Positions 31,503 through 39,941 of a stretch of DNA of 64,000 nucleotides are shown here, one piece after another. The stretch's first letter is position 1. Every line of letters begins with the position of its first letter. The stretch is from assembly GCA_026645575.1 (NCBI GenBank), contig JAPKMW010000026.1, positions 46,334-110,333 of the forward strand. Direction: 5' to 3'. Origin of the DNA: Caldilineaceae bacterium (GTDB lineage Bacteria; Chloroflexota; Anaerolineae; Caldilineales; Caldilineaceae). The notes beneath the pieces were generated by a model that worked only from the letters and a program-made list of their open reading frames with translations, was not told where the DNA came from and ran no database searches. The position numbers and the translations under genes are program-made.

Positions 31503-32319
31503 GCTGTCACCTAAGCAGAAAACAGTCCGAAGGCTTTACGGCAACCTACTTAGCCTCTATCCACGCGCATTTCGGGAACGGCTTGGCGAGTCGATGCAGC
31601 AGACCTTTGACGATCTCTACCATGAACGGCAACGACAAGCCGCTCCGGGTGTCTTCGGCTTTGTGCTATGGCTCTTTCTGGAAACGGCCATTGGCATTGG
31701 CAGAGAACGTCTGCTGCATATGACACAAGGAGATTTTATGCAAACCATCACAAAGATCCACGGCCCATCGGTACTCATTAGTTTTCTGCTTATCCTGCCC
31801 TTCATGTTCATGGAAGTCGTCAACCGGCCTACTCCCCACGAGGAATTCCCGGTGATGCTTTTTTTCGGCATGTGGCTCACCCTGTTCGCCATCTGCCTGA
31901 TCTTGCTGCCCATTGTGCGCGTCCGGTGGATAGAGAACCCTGACCTGGCACATCCTGTGCCGGCACAGGGCAACACGCTCCTCACCACCCCTAGGTCAGC
32001 GGCGGTCATGAGCATTGCCCTGATCCTATGCTTTGGCGTACTCCCGGTGCTGCGGCAACTGTTCATCGGGTCAAATCCTGAACAGTCCTATCTTCTCCTC
32101 GATGCGATCATCGGGATCGGTTCCAGCGCATTTCCAATCGCAGCCGGGATCATTGCCGGTGGCCCGATTGTCAGGACCCTACGGGCCGGCGGTAGCCTCT
32201 TTGCCCATCCGCTTCACCTGCTCATCGTTGTCCTGATTTCATCGCTCCTGACGCTGGGGTTTGTCTTCCTCATCATTGACCAATGGCCTTGTTTTATCGG
32301 GGTACCAAACTGTGACTAG
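31492..32319 (+). CDS. Membrane protein co-transcribed with padR
   Basis: 275 residues. The first 70 contain RRLYGNLLSLYPRAFRERLGESMQQTFDDL, the short helical prefix often fused to permeases or membrane proteins in PadR operons. Then come about five hydrophobic segments: SVLISFLLILPFMFM, LFFGMWLTLFAICLILLPIV, SAAVMSIALILCFGVLP, FPIAAGIIAGGPIV, LLIVVLISSLLTLGFVFLII. No transport ATPase or catalytic motif. The start ATG at 31492 overlaps padR, suggesting translational coupling. Probably an integral membrane protein regulated by PadR; its function is unknown. Confidence 0.75.
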   Translation: MSPKLSPKQKTVRRLYGNLLSLYPRAFRERLGESMQQTFDDLYHERQRQAAPGVFGFVLWLFLETAIGIGRERLLHMTQGDFMQTITKIHGPSVLISFLLILPFMFMEVVNRPTPHEEFPVMLFFGMWLTLFAICLILLPIVRVRWIENPDLAHPVPAQGNTLLTTPRSAAVMSIALILCFGVLPVLRQLFIGSNPEQSYLLLDAIIGIGSSAFPIAAGIIAGGPIVRTLRAGGSLFAHPLHLLIVVLISSLLTLGFVFLIIDQWPCFIGVPNCD

Positions 32320-32330
32320 AAAGCCCGTTC

Positions 32331-33041
32331 TTATTCGTAAAACGCTGGCGCTTTTTTGAGTGTGGCCCACTGCTCGGTGTCATGGCCGAAAATCACCAGC
32401 CCGATCTGCTCCCGTTCAACCAGATCCAGCAGCTTGATCGTACTGGCGTGGACCGCTGCGAAGTCCGGGTTGCTCCCATCGTCCTGCTGGTCACGGGTAA
32501 AGCCCGCGGCAAAGGGGACAGCGTCAACCGTCAACAAAATCGCCCCCGTCTTGGGCAGCCGCAGCAGCACTGATTGATGGCCCGGCACATGGCCGCTTGT
32601 CTCAATCAGCGTCAGCCCCGGCAGCAGTTCCGTGTCACCGTCCACCAGCCGAATGCGTTCCATCGGCTGATCCCACTCGGGGCGAAGGGGAGCAAAACGG
32701 GAATTGGTCGCCGCATCGGCATGATGCAGACGTTGAACAACGTATTGCGCCTTGGTGAAGGCCGCGTGTCTGCCGGCATGGTCGATATCATAATGGGTCG
32801 AAATGACGGTATCAATCTCGTCCGGTTGTAAGCCAAGGCTTACCAACTGCGCGATCACGTCCTGCCCATTGACGAAATCCGATGCTTCTTCAGGCATAAC
32901 CTCCGGTAGACCACTGTCAATCAGAATATTCTTGCCGTCACCCGTTTGCACCAAATAGCACACAATCGGAATCTGGTATTCCGGCATAGACCCAACCACC
33001 ATCAGATAAAGACGCTTCACGGCATTCTGGCTCATCATCAT
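32331..33041 (-). CDS. Metallo-beta-lactamase-fold hydrolase (AHL-lactonase-like)
   Basis: 236 residues with the MBL pattern: LVQTGDGKNILIDSGLP, VISTHYDIDHAGRH, IETSGHVPGHQSVLL and VIFGHDTEQW at the end. Overall layout is that of N-acyl-homoserine-lactonase-like hydrolases. The metal motif, usually HxHxDH, reads HYDIDH: the second His is Asp. This Asp form may bind metals differently or mark another subfamily, so lactonase activity is uncertain. Convergent with the padR operon with only 11 bp between stops. Confidence 0.8.
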   Translation of the reverse strand: MMMSQNAVKRLYLMVVGSMPEYQIPIVCYLVQTGDGKNILIDSGLPEVMPEEASDFVNGQDVIAQLVSLGLQPDEIDTVISTHYDIDHAGRHAAFTKAQYVVQRLHHADAATNSRFAPLRPEWDQPMERIRLVDGDTELLPGLTLIETSGHVPGHQSVLLRLPKTGAILLTVDAVPFAAGFTRDQQDDGSNPDFAAVHASTIKLLDLVEREQIGLVIFGHDTEQWATLKKAPAFYE

Positions 33042-33082
33042 TCCCTTTTTTCTTATTAGACGCTTACAATCAATAAAACCCT

Positions 33083-33141
33083 GTAGGGGCGTACCCTTGC
33101 GGTCGCCCTGGTCCGGGGCGACCGCAAGGGTACGCCCCTAC
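33083..33141. repeat. Perfect 26-bp inverted repeat
   Basis: GTAGGGGCGTACCCTTGCGG starts a 26-bp arm that is fully complementary to 33116-33141, with a 7-base loop; similarity extends a few bases outward. A hairpin element lying after the S51-like gene stop and before the MBL gene start on the minus strand. Confidence 0.85.
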
Positions 33142-33168
33142 GGGGGATTTCATTTCTTTGGAATAGCT

Positions 33169-33831
33169 TTAGCGCGTAAATAGTTTCCAATAGCCTTCCG
33201 AGATAACTTCGACGGCGCCGTCGATCACTTGGATGGCAGTCTGCTCGTCAATTGCGTACGCCGGACCTGCGATGTCGGCCGCCCACCGCTCTGCGTCCGC
33301 TAAGGTGTTCGTGGGGAATGCATCCAGGTGCGGGAAAATCGAGAAGTCGACGACGCCCAAGGTGCGGTCGTCGGGCGCGGAGCGCCACGACACGAAATAG
33401 GCGCCAATCCGGGGGGTCATCACCATGCTGCCGGCGCTCACGCCCACCCAAACGGTCTCTGACAGCGACGGCAGGAGATCCGCCAACCCGGACGCCCGCA
33501 TCCAGTGGCACAAATACGTTGCGTCGCCGCCGTCCACAAGCAGTACATCGGTCTCCCGAACCCAGGGGACCCACCGCTCCTCGCCGATGGTGGGCAGTGC
33601 GGTCAGTTCAAGGAGGCCAACCGACTTCCAGCCCAGACCGCACATGTGATGCCACGGCGGCTCGCCGACGACGAAACCGCGCGCTGTGGCTGGTCCGCAC
33701 CAAGGGTGGCCCCATTGCGCCGTCGGTATACAGAGCGCGGTGGACTCGGCGATCGGCTTGCCCAGCAGGTCGACCAACGCGCTGTGGATGCTCGGGTTCG
33801 TGACGCCCCCGGATGTAAGCAGAAATTTCAT
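33169..33831 (-). CDS. Peptidase S51-like (peptidase E / type 1 glutamine amidotransferase-like)
   Basis: 220 residues: MKFLLTSGGVTN start, ALCIPTAQ, VLLVDGGDATYL and the nucleophile block VWVGVSAGSMVM (Ser in GVSAGS), which define S51 family enzymes such as aspartyl dipeptidase and cyanophycinase relatives. The substrate is open. The gene is visibly richer in G+C and in CG dinucleotides than its neighbours, which may point to recent transfer from a high-GC actinobacterium-like donor; only composition supports this. Confidence 0.85.
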   Translation of the reverse strand: MKFLLTSGGVTNPSIHSALVDLLGKPIAESTALCIPTAQWGHPWCGPATARGFVVGEPPWHHMCGLGWKSVGLLELTALPTIGEERWVPWVRETDVLLVDGGDATYLCHWMRASGLADLLPSLSETVWVGVSAGSMVMTPRIGAYFVSWRSAPDDRTLGVVDFSIFPHLDAFPTNTLADAERWAADIAGPAYAIDEQTAIQVIDGAVEVISEGYWKLFTR

Positions 33832-33881
33832 AATGCCTCTCTTTACTGATTGATCGGGAGCCGAAAGATTCCTTTGGCGGT

Positions 33882-34367
33882 TTACATTTCGCGTAGCGTT
33901 AAAAGCAACTCTTCGATTTCTTGGCCCCGTGCGTTAGCAAACCCTTTGGCTTCGTCGATCACCGTGAAACCGCATTTTTCCAAAACGCGACGTGAACGGA
34001 GATTGTCTTTGGCAACGCGTGCATAAATCGGGCGTCGCTGATTGTGGTGGGCTAAAAACTCTTGCAAGGCCCACGTCGCAATGCCTTGCCCCCAATATTC
34101 CTTGCCAAGCCAGTAGGTGACTTCTGGTTTGCCTTCGTCTTCATAACTCGAAACAGTTCCGGCAACTTGCCCAGCGCAGGTGATGGTCTGGATGATAACC
34201 GTTTCATCGGCCAAAATTCTCTGCCAATGGGCTGTAAACGCAGCTTGGTTGGTTGGGTCTTTGGCGGTAAAAGCCGCCATGTCATTGGCTTCCTTGTCTA
34301 ATTGCTGCGCAAAAAAGATGGGAAGGTCATCGTTTACGACATCGCGCAGCAGAAGCTCATTGGTCAT
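33882..34367 (-). CDS. GNAT-family N-acetyltransferase
   Basis: 161 residues with LLLRDVVNDDLPIFFAQQLD, VAGTVSSYEDEGKPEVTYWL, WGQGIATWALQEFLAH (the acetyl-CoA-binding Q/RxxGxA-like loop) and ARVAKDNLRSRRVLEKCGF. This is the RimJ/RimL-like branch acting on proteins or small amines. The substrate cannot be read from sequence. Stand-alone, in the run of small minus-strand enzymes. Confidence 0.85.
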   Translation of the reverse strand: MTNELLLRDVVNDDLPIFFAQQLDKEANDMAAFTAKDPTNQAAFTAHWQRILADETVIIQTITCAGQVAGTVSSYEDEGKPEVTYWLGKEYWGQGIATWALQEFLAHHNQRRPIYARVAKDNLRSRRVLEKCGFTVIDEAKGFANARGQEIEELLLTLREM

Positions 34368-34394
34368 ACCATTTTTCCCCGTAACGATTCAGCT

Positions 34395-34472
34395 TCACAG
34401 AGGTGCGCAGAGGTTTCACAGAGATACACTGAGAAAAATCGCAAAATCCTCTCTGTGTAGCTCTGTGGCCTG
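34395..34472. repeat. CACAGAG-word inverted repeat
   Basis: CACAGAGGTGCGCAGAGG and CACAGAGATACAC on the left, CTCTCTGTGTAGCTCTGTGG on the right. Degenerate tandem 7-8-mers arranged as an inverted repeat in the gap between the GNAT and reductase-like genes; same family as 45720-45825. Confidence 0.65.
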
Positions 34473-34509
34473 AATAGGTACTTTTCCCAGAGATTCACAG
34501 TGTGAATCT

Positions 34510-35106
34510 TCATAAACTGCCGGTTCTGATGGCGCCGGCACGTGCATAATTCACGACAATGACGCCTGACGGGCCAACGTGGCTTTCTGTCACCTGGAAC
34601 GCCGCCGGGATCGTGCCCTCGGCAAACAGCCGTTTGCCAACGCCCAACGTTACCGGATAGATCATCAACCAAAATGTATCGACCAAATCATGTTTGATGA
34701 GCGTTTGCAGGAGATTGCCACTGCCCCACACATGCAAATCCGGCCCTGGCTGTTGCTTGAGTTGGGCGACCTTTTCGGCAATATCGCCGTTTAAAAAGAC
34801 AGATGGCTGCCATTCACTAGCCGTCATGGTGTTCGAGGCGACGTACTTGGTCGCGGTGTTGACGCCCGGCCAGATGTCCCCATGTTGCGGCCAATAAGGC
34901 TCCCAAATTTGGAAGGTTTTGCGCCCTAATAACAGGTCGAAGGGCAGGTTCATCTGTTTGCGCAGGGCCGTGCCAACAATCTCGTCGGAATAGGGCGCGA
35001 TCCAGCCGCCATACGCGAAGCCGTTGCTGGTATCTTCCTCTGGCCCACCGGGGGCTTGGATGACTCCATCCAGGGAGATATGTTGGAGCACAATTATTTT
35101 TCTCAT
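34510..35106 (-). CDS. Dihydrofolate-reductase-like protein (RibD C-terminal fold), paralogue 2
   Basis: 198 residues starting [21 protein letters not shown], with [64 protein letters not shown]. Same family as the genes at 27854, 35544 and 36984 but clearly diverged, so these are old paralogues or separate arrivals rather than a fresh duplication. Substrate unknown. A 437-bp gap upstream contains only hairpin repeats. Confidence 0.85.
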   Translation of the reverse strand: MRKIIVLQHISLDGVIQAPGGPEEDTSNGFAYGGWIAPYSDEIVGTALRKQMNLPFDLLLGRKTFQIWEPYWPQHGDIWPGVNTATKYVASNTMTASEWQPSVFLNGDIAEKVAQLKQQPGPDLHVWGSGNLLQTLIKHDLVDTFWLMIYPVTLGVGKRLFAEGTIPAAFQVTESHVGPSGVIVVNYARAGAIRTGSL

Positions 35107-35175
35107 AACTGGATTCCTTCTTTAACTCTCATTTGGCATGATCATTGCCGCTCACCACAAACGATGAAAATTTCA

Positions 35176-35533
35176 CCGCCAAGGTCGCGAAGAGCGCAAA
35201 GGTTCGCTTAAGATTTTTCTTTGCGCTCTTCGCGACCTTGGCGGCTTCGACGTGAGCTCAGCCGAACGGTAGAAATATTCAGAACAGGTAACATAAATCG
35301 GGTTCACCGATAACCATGAAAATGGCTACCGCAAAGGTTCGCTTAAGGTTTCCCTTCGCGCTCTTGGCGACCTTCGCGGTGGTTATTTACAGAACAGGCC
35401 ACATGTCTGAAGACACCACAAAAAATGAAAATTTCTACCGCCAAGCACACGAAGAGCGCAAAGGGGCGCGTAAGGTTTTTCTTTGTGTAACTTTGCGGCC
35501 TTCGCTCCCTCCGCGGTGGTTATTTACAGAACA
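35176..35533. repeat. Three hairpin repeat copies in a 437-bp gene-free gap
   Basis: The first copy (35176-35244) has perfect 26-bp arms built from CCGCCAAGGTCGCGAAGAGC. Two degenerate copies follow (about 35325-35399 and 35440-35533), both ending in CGCGGTGGTTATTTACAGAA. No credible gene here; the gap between 35107 and 35543 holds only these copies. Confidence 0.75.
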
Positions 35534-35543
35534 GTCCCGATGG

Positions 35544-36092
35544 TTACCTTTTCGGCTCATAGCGCATCGCCACCGCCCCCGAGTCGAACTCCCGTCGGCT
35601 CACGAGTTTCAAGTCGATATACTTCGATAGCCCCGCAAGCAGCGTCGGCCCGTGGCCCGCGATCCTGGGATGCACCACGAACTCGTACTCATCGATCAAG
35701 CCCAACTCTGCCAACGCCAGCGGGAGCGTCACGCCGCCCACGAAGAGTCCCGTCCCCGACTCTTGCTTGAGCTGCTGAACGGCCTGCCCCAGGTCCCCGC
35801 GCAGGAGCTCGGCGTTCCAATCCGCATGATCCAGGGTGCTTGACACGACGTACTTCTTGGCCGCGTCGATCGTCCGGGCGAAGGGTTCCGTCCAGTCAGG
35901 CATCGCCGCCGTCCGCATCGACGGCCGCCACGCTGCCTCCATCATTTCGTAGGTCACCCGGCCAAAGAGGAGGGCATCGGCCTGGGCGAGCTTCTCAGCC
36001 CAGTAACGATGCAGCTCTTCGTCCGTGATCCCGGCGCGATGATCACAGCAGCCGTCGAGTGTAACGTTGATTGAATACCGAAGTGGTCGCAT
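35544..36092 (-). CDS. Dihydrofolate-reductase-like protein (RibD C-terminal fold), paralogue 3
   Basis: 182 residues: MRPLRYSINVTLDGCCDHRAG, ALLFGRVTYEMMEAAWRP, KYVVSSTLDHADWNAELL, GLFVGGVTLPLALAELGLIDEYEFVVHPRIAGHGPTLL. Conserved blocks of the stand-alone RibD-C/DHFR-like family. This copy is higher in G+C than its paralogues at 34510 and 36984, suggesting a different origin. Substrate unknown. Confidence 0.85.
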   Translation of the reverse strand: MRPLRYSINVTLDGCCDHRAGITDEELHRYWAEKLAQADALLFGRVTYEMMEAAWRPSMRTAAMPDWTEPFARTIDAAKKYVVSSTLDHADWNAELLRGDLGQAVQQLKQESGTGLFVGGVTLPLALAELGLIDEYEFVVHPRIAGHGPTLLAGLSKYIDLKLVSRREFDSGAVAMRYEPKR

Positions 36093-36192
36093 GATGTTCT
36101 CCTAAAGCGAGCTAACAACGATGGGCTGATTTCCCTACTGTGAACGAGTTGCCGCGTTCACAGTAGGGAAATGGCTTTTTTTACTGGACGCT

Positions 36193-36897
36193 TTATCCGT
36201 AGGTGGGGTGTTGTGGCCAACCGGCGGGCGAATCCTCCCAATCTTCCTGGCGACCATAGGGGGTCACGTCGAGCAGGGCGGAGGTGTTGGTCAGGTATTC
36301 GACCCCGCGGGCAAAGGACGAATAGGTGTGGAAAATCTCGTCACCAACGCGGAAGAAGACGCTCAAGGCCGACACTTCCCCCTTTTCCGCATCGGGTACG
36401 CTTCGGAAGTTATGGACAGGCGGCGCAACGTCGGGGTCGATGGTGGCGTGGAAATCATAATTGAAGTCGCTGTCAAAGGAGGAATACCAGGGGCGATCCC
36501 ACCCTTTCTCTGCCTTATAGGCTTCCAACTTTGCCAGTGGCGCACGTGAGACCAATACAAAGGTGGTGTCGCGCTGATTGAGATCCGACAGATCACCCAA
36601 TGCGTTCACATAGTTTGTGCAGCCGCCACAGCCTTTTTCCCAATCTGGGCCGAACATAAAGTGGTAAACAATCAGTTGACGACGACCATCAAATAAGTCG
36701 AGCAGACGCTGTTTCCCTTCCGGGCCATCAAAGGTATAATTTTTGTCAACCTTCACCATCGGCAGACGCCGGCGTTCGGCGCTTAGGCGATCTTGTTGAC
36801 GGGTGAGTTCTTTTTCCCGCGTCAGCAGCGCCTGACGGGCCGCCAGCCATTCTTCGCGCGAGGCGACTGGGGGGTGGGCAATTGCTTGGCTTGTCAT
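36193..36897 (-). CDS. DUF899 thioredoxin-fold protein
   Basis: 234 residues with the DUF899 hallmarks: [62 protein letters not shown] (CGGC redox-type motif), [34 protein letters not shown]. The fold is thioredoxin-like; oxidoreductase activity is likely but unproven. It sits between two reductase-like genes (35544 and 36984) on the same strand, a frequent partnership of small redox proteins. Confidence 0.85.
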   Translation of the reverse strand: MTSQAIAHPPVASREEWLAARQALLTREKELTRQQDRLSAERRRLPMVKVDKNYTFDGPEGKQRLLDLFDGRRQLIVYHFMFGPDWEKGCGGCTNYVNALGDLSDLNQRDTTFVLVSRAPLAKLEAYKAEKGWDRPWYSSFDSDFNYDFHATIDPDVAPPVHNFRSVPDAEKGEVSALSVFFRVGDEIFHTYSSFARGVEYLTNTSALLDVTPYGRQEDWEDSPAGWPQHPTYG

Positions 36898-36983
36898 GAA
36901 TTCTTCCTCCTCAATATTTGATAGACTATGTACACCTATTCAGGCATGAAAGCAAAGTAAGATTGAGACAAAAGGGCGGACGA

Positions 36984-37538
36984 CTAGGATCGCAATGGCT
37001 CGTACGTGAGGATTGCCACGCCGGTCTGCGAAATTTTGGCATCGATCAGCTTTAACCGTTTCAACCCATCGCCTTCTTGGAACAACTGTTTGCCTTTCCC
37101 GGCCAACACGGGATGGATCGTCAGGATTAACTCATCGACCACGTCCGCATAGAGCATGGTACGCAGCAGGGTGGTGCTGCCCGGTATGGCGATGTCTTTG
37201 CCTGGTTGCTGCTTAAGCTTGCCAATCGTTTCGGCTACGTTCTCTTTGATCAGCGTAATGTTGTTAAAGTCGCCCCAGGAGACCTGATTCAGTGTGGTGG
37301 AAACCACATATTTGGGCGCATTGTTGATCCAGGTGGCAAAGGGGTCATCAGTCATTGTCGGCCAATAATTTGACCATTCCGCGTAGGTGTTGCGACCCAA
37401 CAGAACGGTATCTGACCGTTCCATAATCTTGCCCAACGCCGCCTCCATATCTTTGTCAAAGTGGTCAAACTGCCATTCATAAGGCGCTTCGATAACGCCG
37501 TCCAACGCCATAAATGGACCACCAATGACTTTTCTCAT
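36984..37538 (-). CDS. Dihydrofolate-reductase-like protein (RibD C-terminal fold), paralogue 4
   Basis: 184 residues: MRKVIGGPFMALDGVIEAPYEW, VLLGRNTYAEWSNYWPT, KYVVSTTLNQVSW, DIAIPGSTTLLRTMLYADVVDELILTIHPVLAGKGKQLF. Same RibD-C/DHFR-like family. It has its own strong promoter (37605-37633) and is divergent from an HxlR regulator gene 167 bp away, so it is the best candidate target of that regulator, with DUF899 and the other paralogues possibly downstream in the same unit. Confidence 0.85.
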   Translation of the reverse strand: MRKVIGGPFMALDGVIEAPYEWQFDHFDKDMEAALGKIMERSDTVLLGRNTYAEWSNYWPTMTDDPFATWINNAPKYVVSTTLNQVSWGDFNNITLIKENVAETIGKLKQQPGKDIAIPGSTTLLRTMLYADVVDELILTIHPVLAGKGKQLFQEGDGLKRLKLIDAKISQTGVAILTYEPLRS

Positions 37539-37604
37539 GATCTTTCTCCTTGAATCTTTCTCTTTGATTTGAATGATTGAACCGAAAAGAACGGTTGTTC
37601 TGAT

Positions 37605-37633
37605 AGTATATCCTAATTACTTCAAAAAGTCAA
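37605..37633 (-). promoter_or_regulatory. Promoter of the reductase-like gene
   Basis: On the minus strand TTGACT (37628-37633), 17-bp spacer and TATACT (37605-37610), about 60 bases before the start codon. Strong match to the sigma-70 consensus. Confidence 0.75.
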
Positions 37634-37670
37634 GTACCAATTTCAAAATTGATATTAAACAATTTGATAG

Positions 37671-37699
37671 TTGAATTTCTCAGCAGAATTTGATAAAAT
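37671..37699 (+). promoter_or_regulatory. Promoter of the HxlR regulator, leaderless
   Basis: TTGAAT (37671-37676), 17-bp spacer, TAAAAT (37694-37699). The ATG at 37706 is only 7 bases after the -10, so the mRNA should start at or next to it. A CAATTTCAAAATTG palindrome lies at 37639-37652 between the divergent promoters and could be the operator. Confidence 0.7.
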
Positions 37700-37705
37700 A
37701 GCAGC

Positions 37706-38365
37706 ATGAGCGAACGAAGTTACAACCAATTTTGTGGCCTTGCCTACGCCCTTGATCGGGTTGGCGAGCGCTGGACGTTGCTGATCATCCGTGAGTTGAT
37801 GGCTGGCCCCCGCCGCTTTAAAGATCTACTCGACGGCTTGCCGGGCATTAGCACCAATCTGTTGACGGAACGGTTAACGGAGTTGAAGAAAAACGGGCTG
37901 ATTCAGCGGCGTATCTTGCCGCCGCCGGCTGGTTCGGCTGTCTACGAGTTGACGGCGTTGGGCGAGGGGCTGAAACGCGCACTGTTGGAATTGGGCAAAT
38001 GGGGCGCGCAATTTGCTCCCGCTTCGCCGGAAGGGGTCACGCCGTTGCACTTAGGTTCCTACGCCCTTACACCCCAGACCTTTTTTCAGCCGGAACTGGC
38101 GCAAGGGGTCAATGAAGTCTATGAGTTTCACGCCGGTGATGAGGTGCTTCAGGTAAAAATCGCTGATGGGGAGATTACGGTGAAACAGGGACAGCCGTGG
38201 CCGGCAAATGCAACGTTCTATACTGATGTGTTGTCCTATTTAGGGCTGATTCGCGGCCAGCTTCCACCGGATGTCGCGCTTGCACAGGGGCTGGTGCGTG
38301 TGGAAGGTGATCCGACGGCGCTACAGCGTTTTATGCAGGGCTGTAGTTTGCATGAAGATGAGTAA
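37706..38365 (+). CDS. HxlR-family regulator with SCP2-like C-terminal domain
   Basis: 219 residues. N-terminal winged helix: CGLAYALDRVGERWTLLIIRELMAGPRRFKDLLDGLPGISTNLLTERLTELKKNGLIQRR, the classic HxlR core. The C-terminal ~100 residues (VYEFHAGDEVLQVKIADGEITVKQG...PDVALAQGLVRVEGDPTALQRFM) resemble an SCP2-like sterol-carrier fold, which probably binds a hydrophobic ligand. No conserved redox Cys as in HypR/YodB types. Divergent from a reductase-like gene, its likely target. Convergent with the P450 gene. Confidence 0.88.
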   Translation: MSERSYNQFCGLAYALDRVGERWTLLIIRELMAGPRRFKDLLDGLPGISTNLLTERLTELKKNGLIQRRILPPPAGSAVYELTALGEGLKRALLELGKWGAQFAPASPEGVTPLHLGSYALTPQTFFQPELAQGVNEVYEFHAGDEVLQVKIADGEITVKQGQPWPANATFYTDVLSYLGLIRGQLPPDVALAQGLVRVEGDPTALQRFMQGCSLHEDE

Positions 38366-38395
38366 GCTTGTTGGTCGGTATACCGTAAAATAAAT

Positions 38396-38449
38396 AAGCT
38401 GGTCTTTTGTCATTTCTCACTAACGAGCGAAATGACAAAAGACCAGCTT
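38396..38449. terminator. Bidirectional terminator, 21-bp perfect arms
   Basis: AAGCTGGTCTTTTGTCATTTC and its exact complement around a 12-base loop, followed by T-rich sequence on the plus strand and A-rich on the other. Serves the convergent HxlR and P450 genes. Confidence 0.85.
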
Positions 38450-38460
38450 TTAATTTAAAG

Positions 38461-39816
38461 TCAATGTATCTGCACTTTGACGCCATTCCGCGGGCGCAGG
38501 GTAATCAACTGTAATGGCTCAAACGTTTGCTCCGGCACGAGCGACATTTGCAACGACTGAATCATGGTGGTCAACACAATCTGCATCTCCAACATAGCGA
38601 AAGCATTGCCTACGCAGATTCTTGAACCGGCGCCAAATGGCATATAGGTGTAGCGATCTGGCGCTTCGCGATCTGCGCCAAAACGTTCTGGCGCAAAGCA
38701 GTCGGGATTGGGATAAAACTCGGCTTGGTGATGCAGGGTATTAATGCTGAAAATCAGCGTAGTGCCTGGCTTAAAATGATGTCCATTAATCTCAAATGCA
38801 TCTGTGACCACGCGTGAAAGCACGGCGACTGGCGGGTGCAGACGCAACGCTTCTTTGATAACCTGATTCAGATAGGGCATCTGGCTCAGATTATCATAAC
38901 TGATGGTGCGTTTGCCAAGCGTGCTATCGATTTCATGGCTCAACCTTGCCAAGATTTCAGGATGTTTGAGCAATTCTACCCACGCCCACGTCAGCCCGAC
39001 AGCCGTAGTCTCATGTCCGGCCAAGAAAATCGTCATGCACTCATCCAACACCTGCGTATCACTCATGGCACGGCCATCTTCATACTGGGCCGTCAGCAGC
39101 ATAGTCAGTAGATCTGACGGTACATCTTCACCATTTGCAAGTTGGGCTTGCCGCTTGTGGATGATGGTGAGCAGCAGTTCATGTAGTCCCTGAATGGCTC
39201 GATTTTGACGACGGTAGGTTGGCAGCGGCGCCCAGTTGGGAATCGGTAGGCCAAAGTTGAGTTGGGCTTGTGCCTCAGCGGTCAGCACCCTGAGGAACTC
39301 GCCCATTTTATCGACCAGACCATCAATATCTGTACTAAACATGGTGCGGCAGATAATGCGCAGGGTCAACGCCATCATCTCGCGTTCTAGTTGGATTGTG
39401 TCACCTACGCGCCAACGGCGGCACATCGCTTGCGTCTGCTCCGCAAAGACCAGCGCAAAGTCGTGAATATGGGCAGCATGAAAGATAGGCTGAATTAGCT
39501 TCCGCTGCTGTTGCCATGCCTCTCCTTCGGCCGTAAAGAGACCTTCACCAAGAAACCTCTTAAACAAGTGCATGGTAAAGCGCTCCTTCTTCAGTTGGTT
39601 GGCATGGCGTATCAAGGTTTCGCGAATGATCTCCGGATCGCTAATGAAATAGATCGGGATGCCTAACATGCTAACATGGGCCACGCGCCCAAAACGCATG
39701 ATCAGTTCGTCGATCTTTTTCATCTGGTCGCGCCGAAATTCTCCCATTTCTTGAAAAGAGAGACGATATGGTCTGTTTTGCCCACCTTCCCTGTTTCTCT
39801 GCACACGATTGATCAT
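38461..39816 (-). CDS. Cytochrome P450
   Basis: 451 residues with all P450 hallmarks: I-helix AGHETTAVGLTW, the ExxR helix (EALRLHPP), PERF, and the heme-binding loop FGAGSRICVGNAFA with the axial Cys. It resembles the CYP102/CYP4-like bacterial class of soluble fatty-acid or terpenoid hydroxylases, but the substrate is open. No fused reductase and no ferredoxin gene nearby, so electrons come from elsewhere. Start at the ATG at 39816, preceded by GAGGAG. Divergent from a TetR gene. Confidence 0.9.
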   Translation of the reverse strand: MINRVQRNREGGQNRPYRLSFQEMGEFRRDQMKKIDELIMRFGRVAHVSMLGIPIYFISDPEIIRETLIRHANQLKKERFTMHLFKRFLGEGLFTAEGEAWQQQRKLIQPIFHAAHIHDFALVFAEQTQAMCRRWRVGDTIQLEREMMALTLRIICRTMFSTDIDGLVDKMGEFLRVLTAEAQAQLNFGLPIPNWAPLPTYRRQNRAIQGLHELLLTIIHKRQAQLANGEDVPSDLLTMLLTAQYEDGRAMSDTQVLDECMTIFLAGHETTAVGLTWAWVELLKHPEILARLSHEIDSTLGKRTISYDNLSQMPYLNQVIKEALRLHPPVAVLSRVVTDAFEINGHHFKPGTTLIFSINTLHHQAEFYPNPDCFAPERFGADREAPDRYTYMPFGAGSRICVGNAFAMLEMQIVLTTMIQSLQMSLVPEQTFEPLQLITLRPRNGVKVQIH

Positions 39817-39867
39817 AAGTATCTCCTCTTTGAGATGCATGACGAAATTTTTTACGATTGCCCCCAT

Positions 39868-39896
39868 AGCATATACTAAGGGCTGTTTGGAATCAA
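39868..39896 (-). promoter_or_regulatory. Promoter of the P450 gene
   Basis: On the minus strand TTGATT (39891-39896), 17-bp spacer, TATGCT (39868-39873). It lies in the short gap shared with the divergent TetR gene, so TetR binding there could control both. Confidence 0.55.
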
Positions 39897-39941
39897 CACA
39901 CAGTTTTTTCTATGTGCTGCTTATGCAACAGAAAGCAGAAA

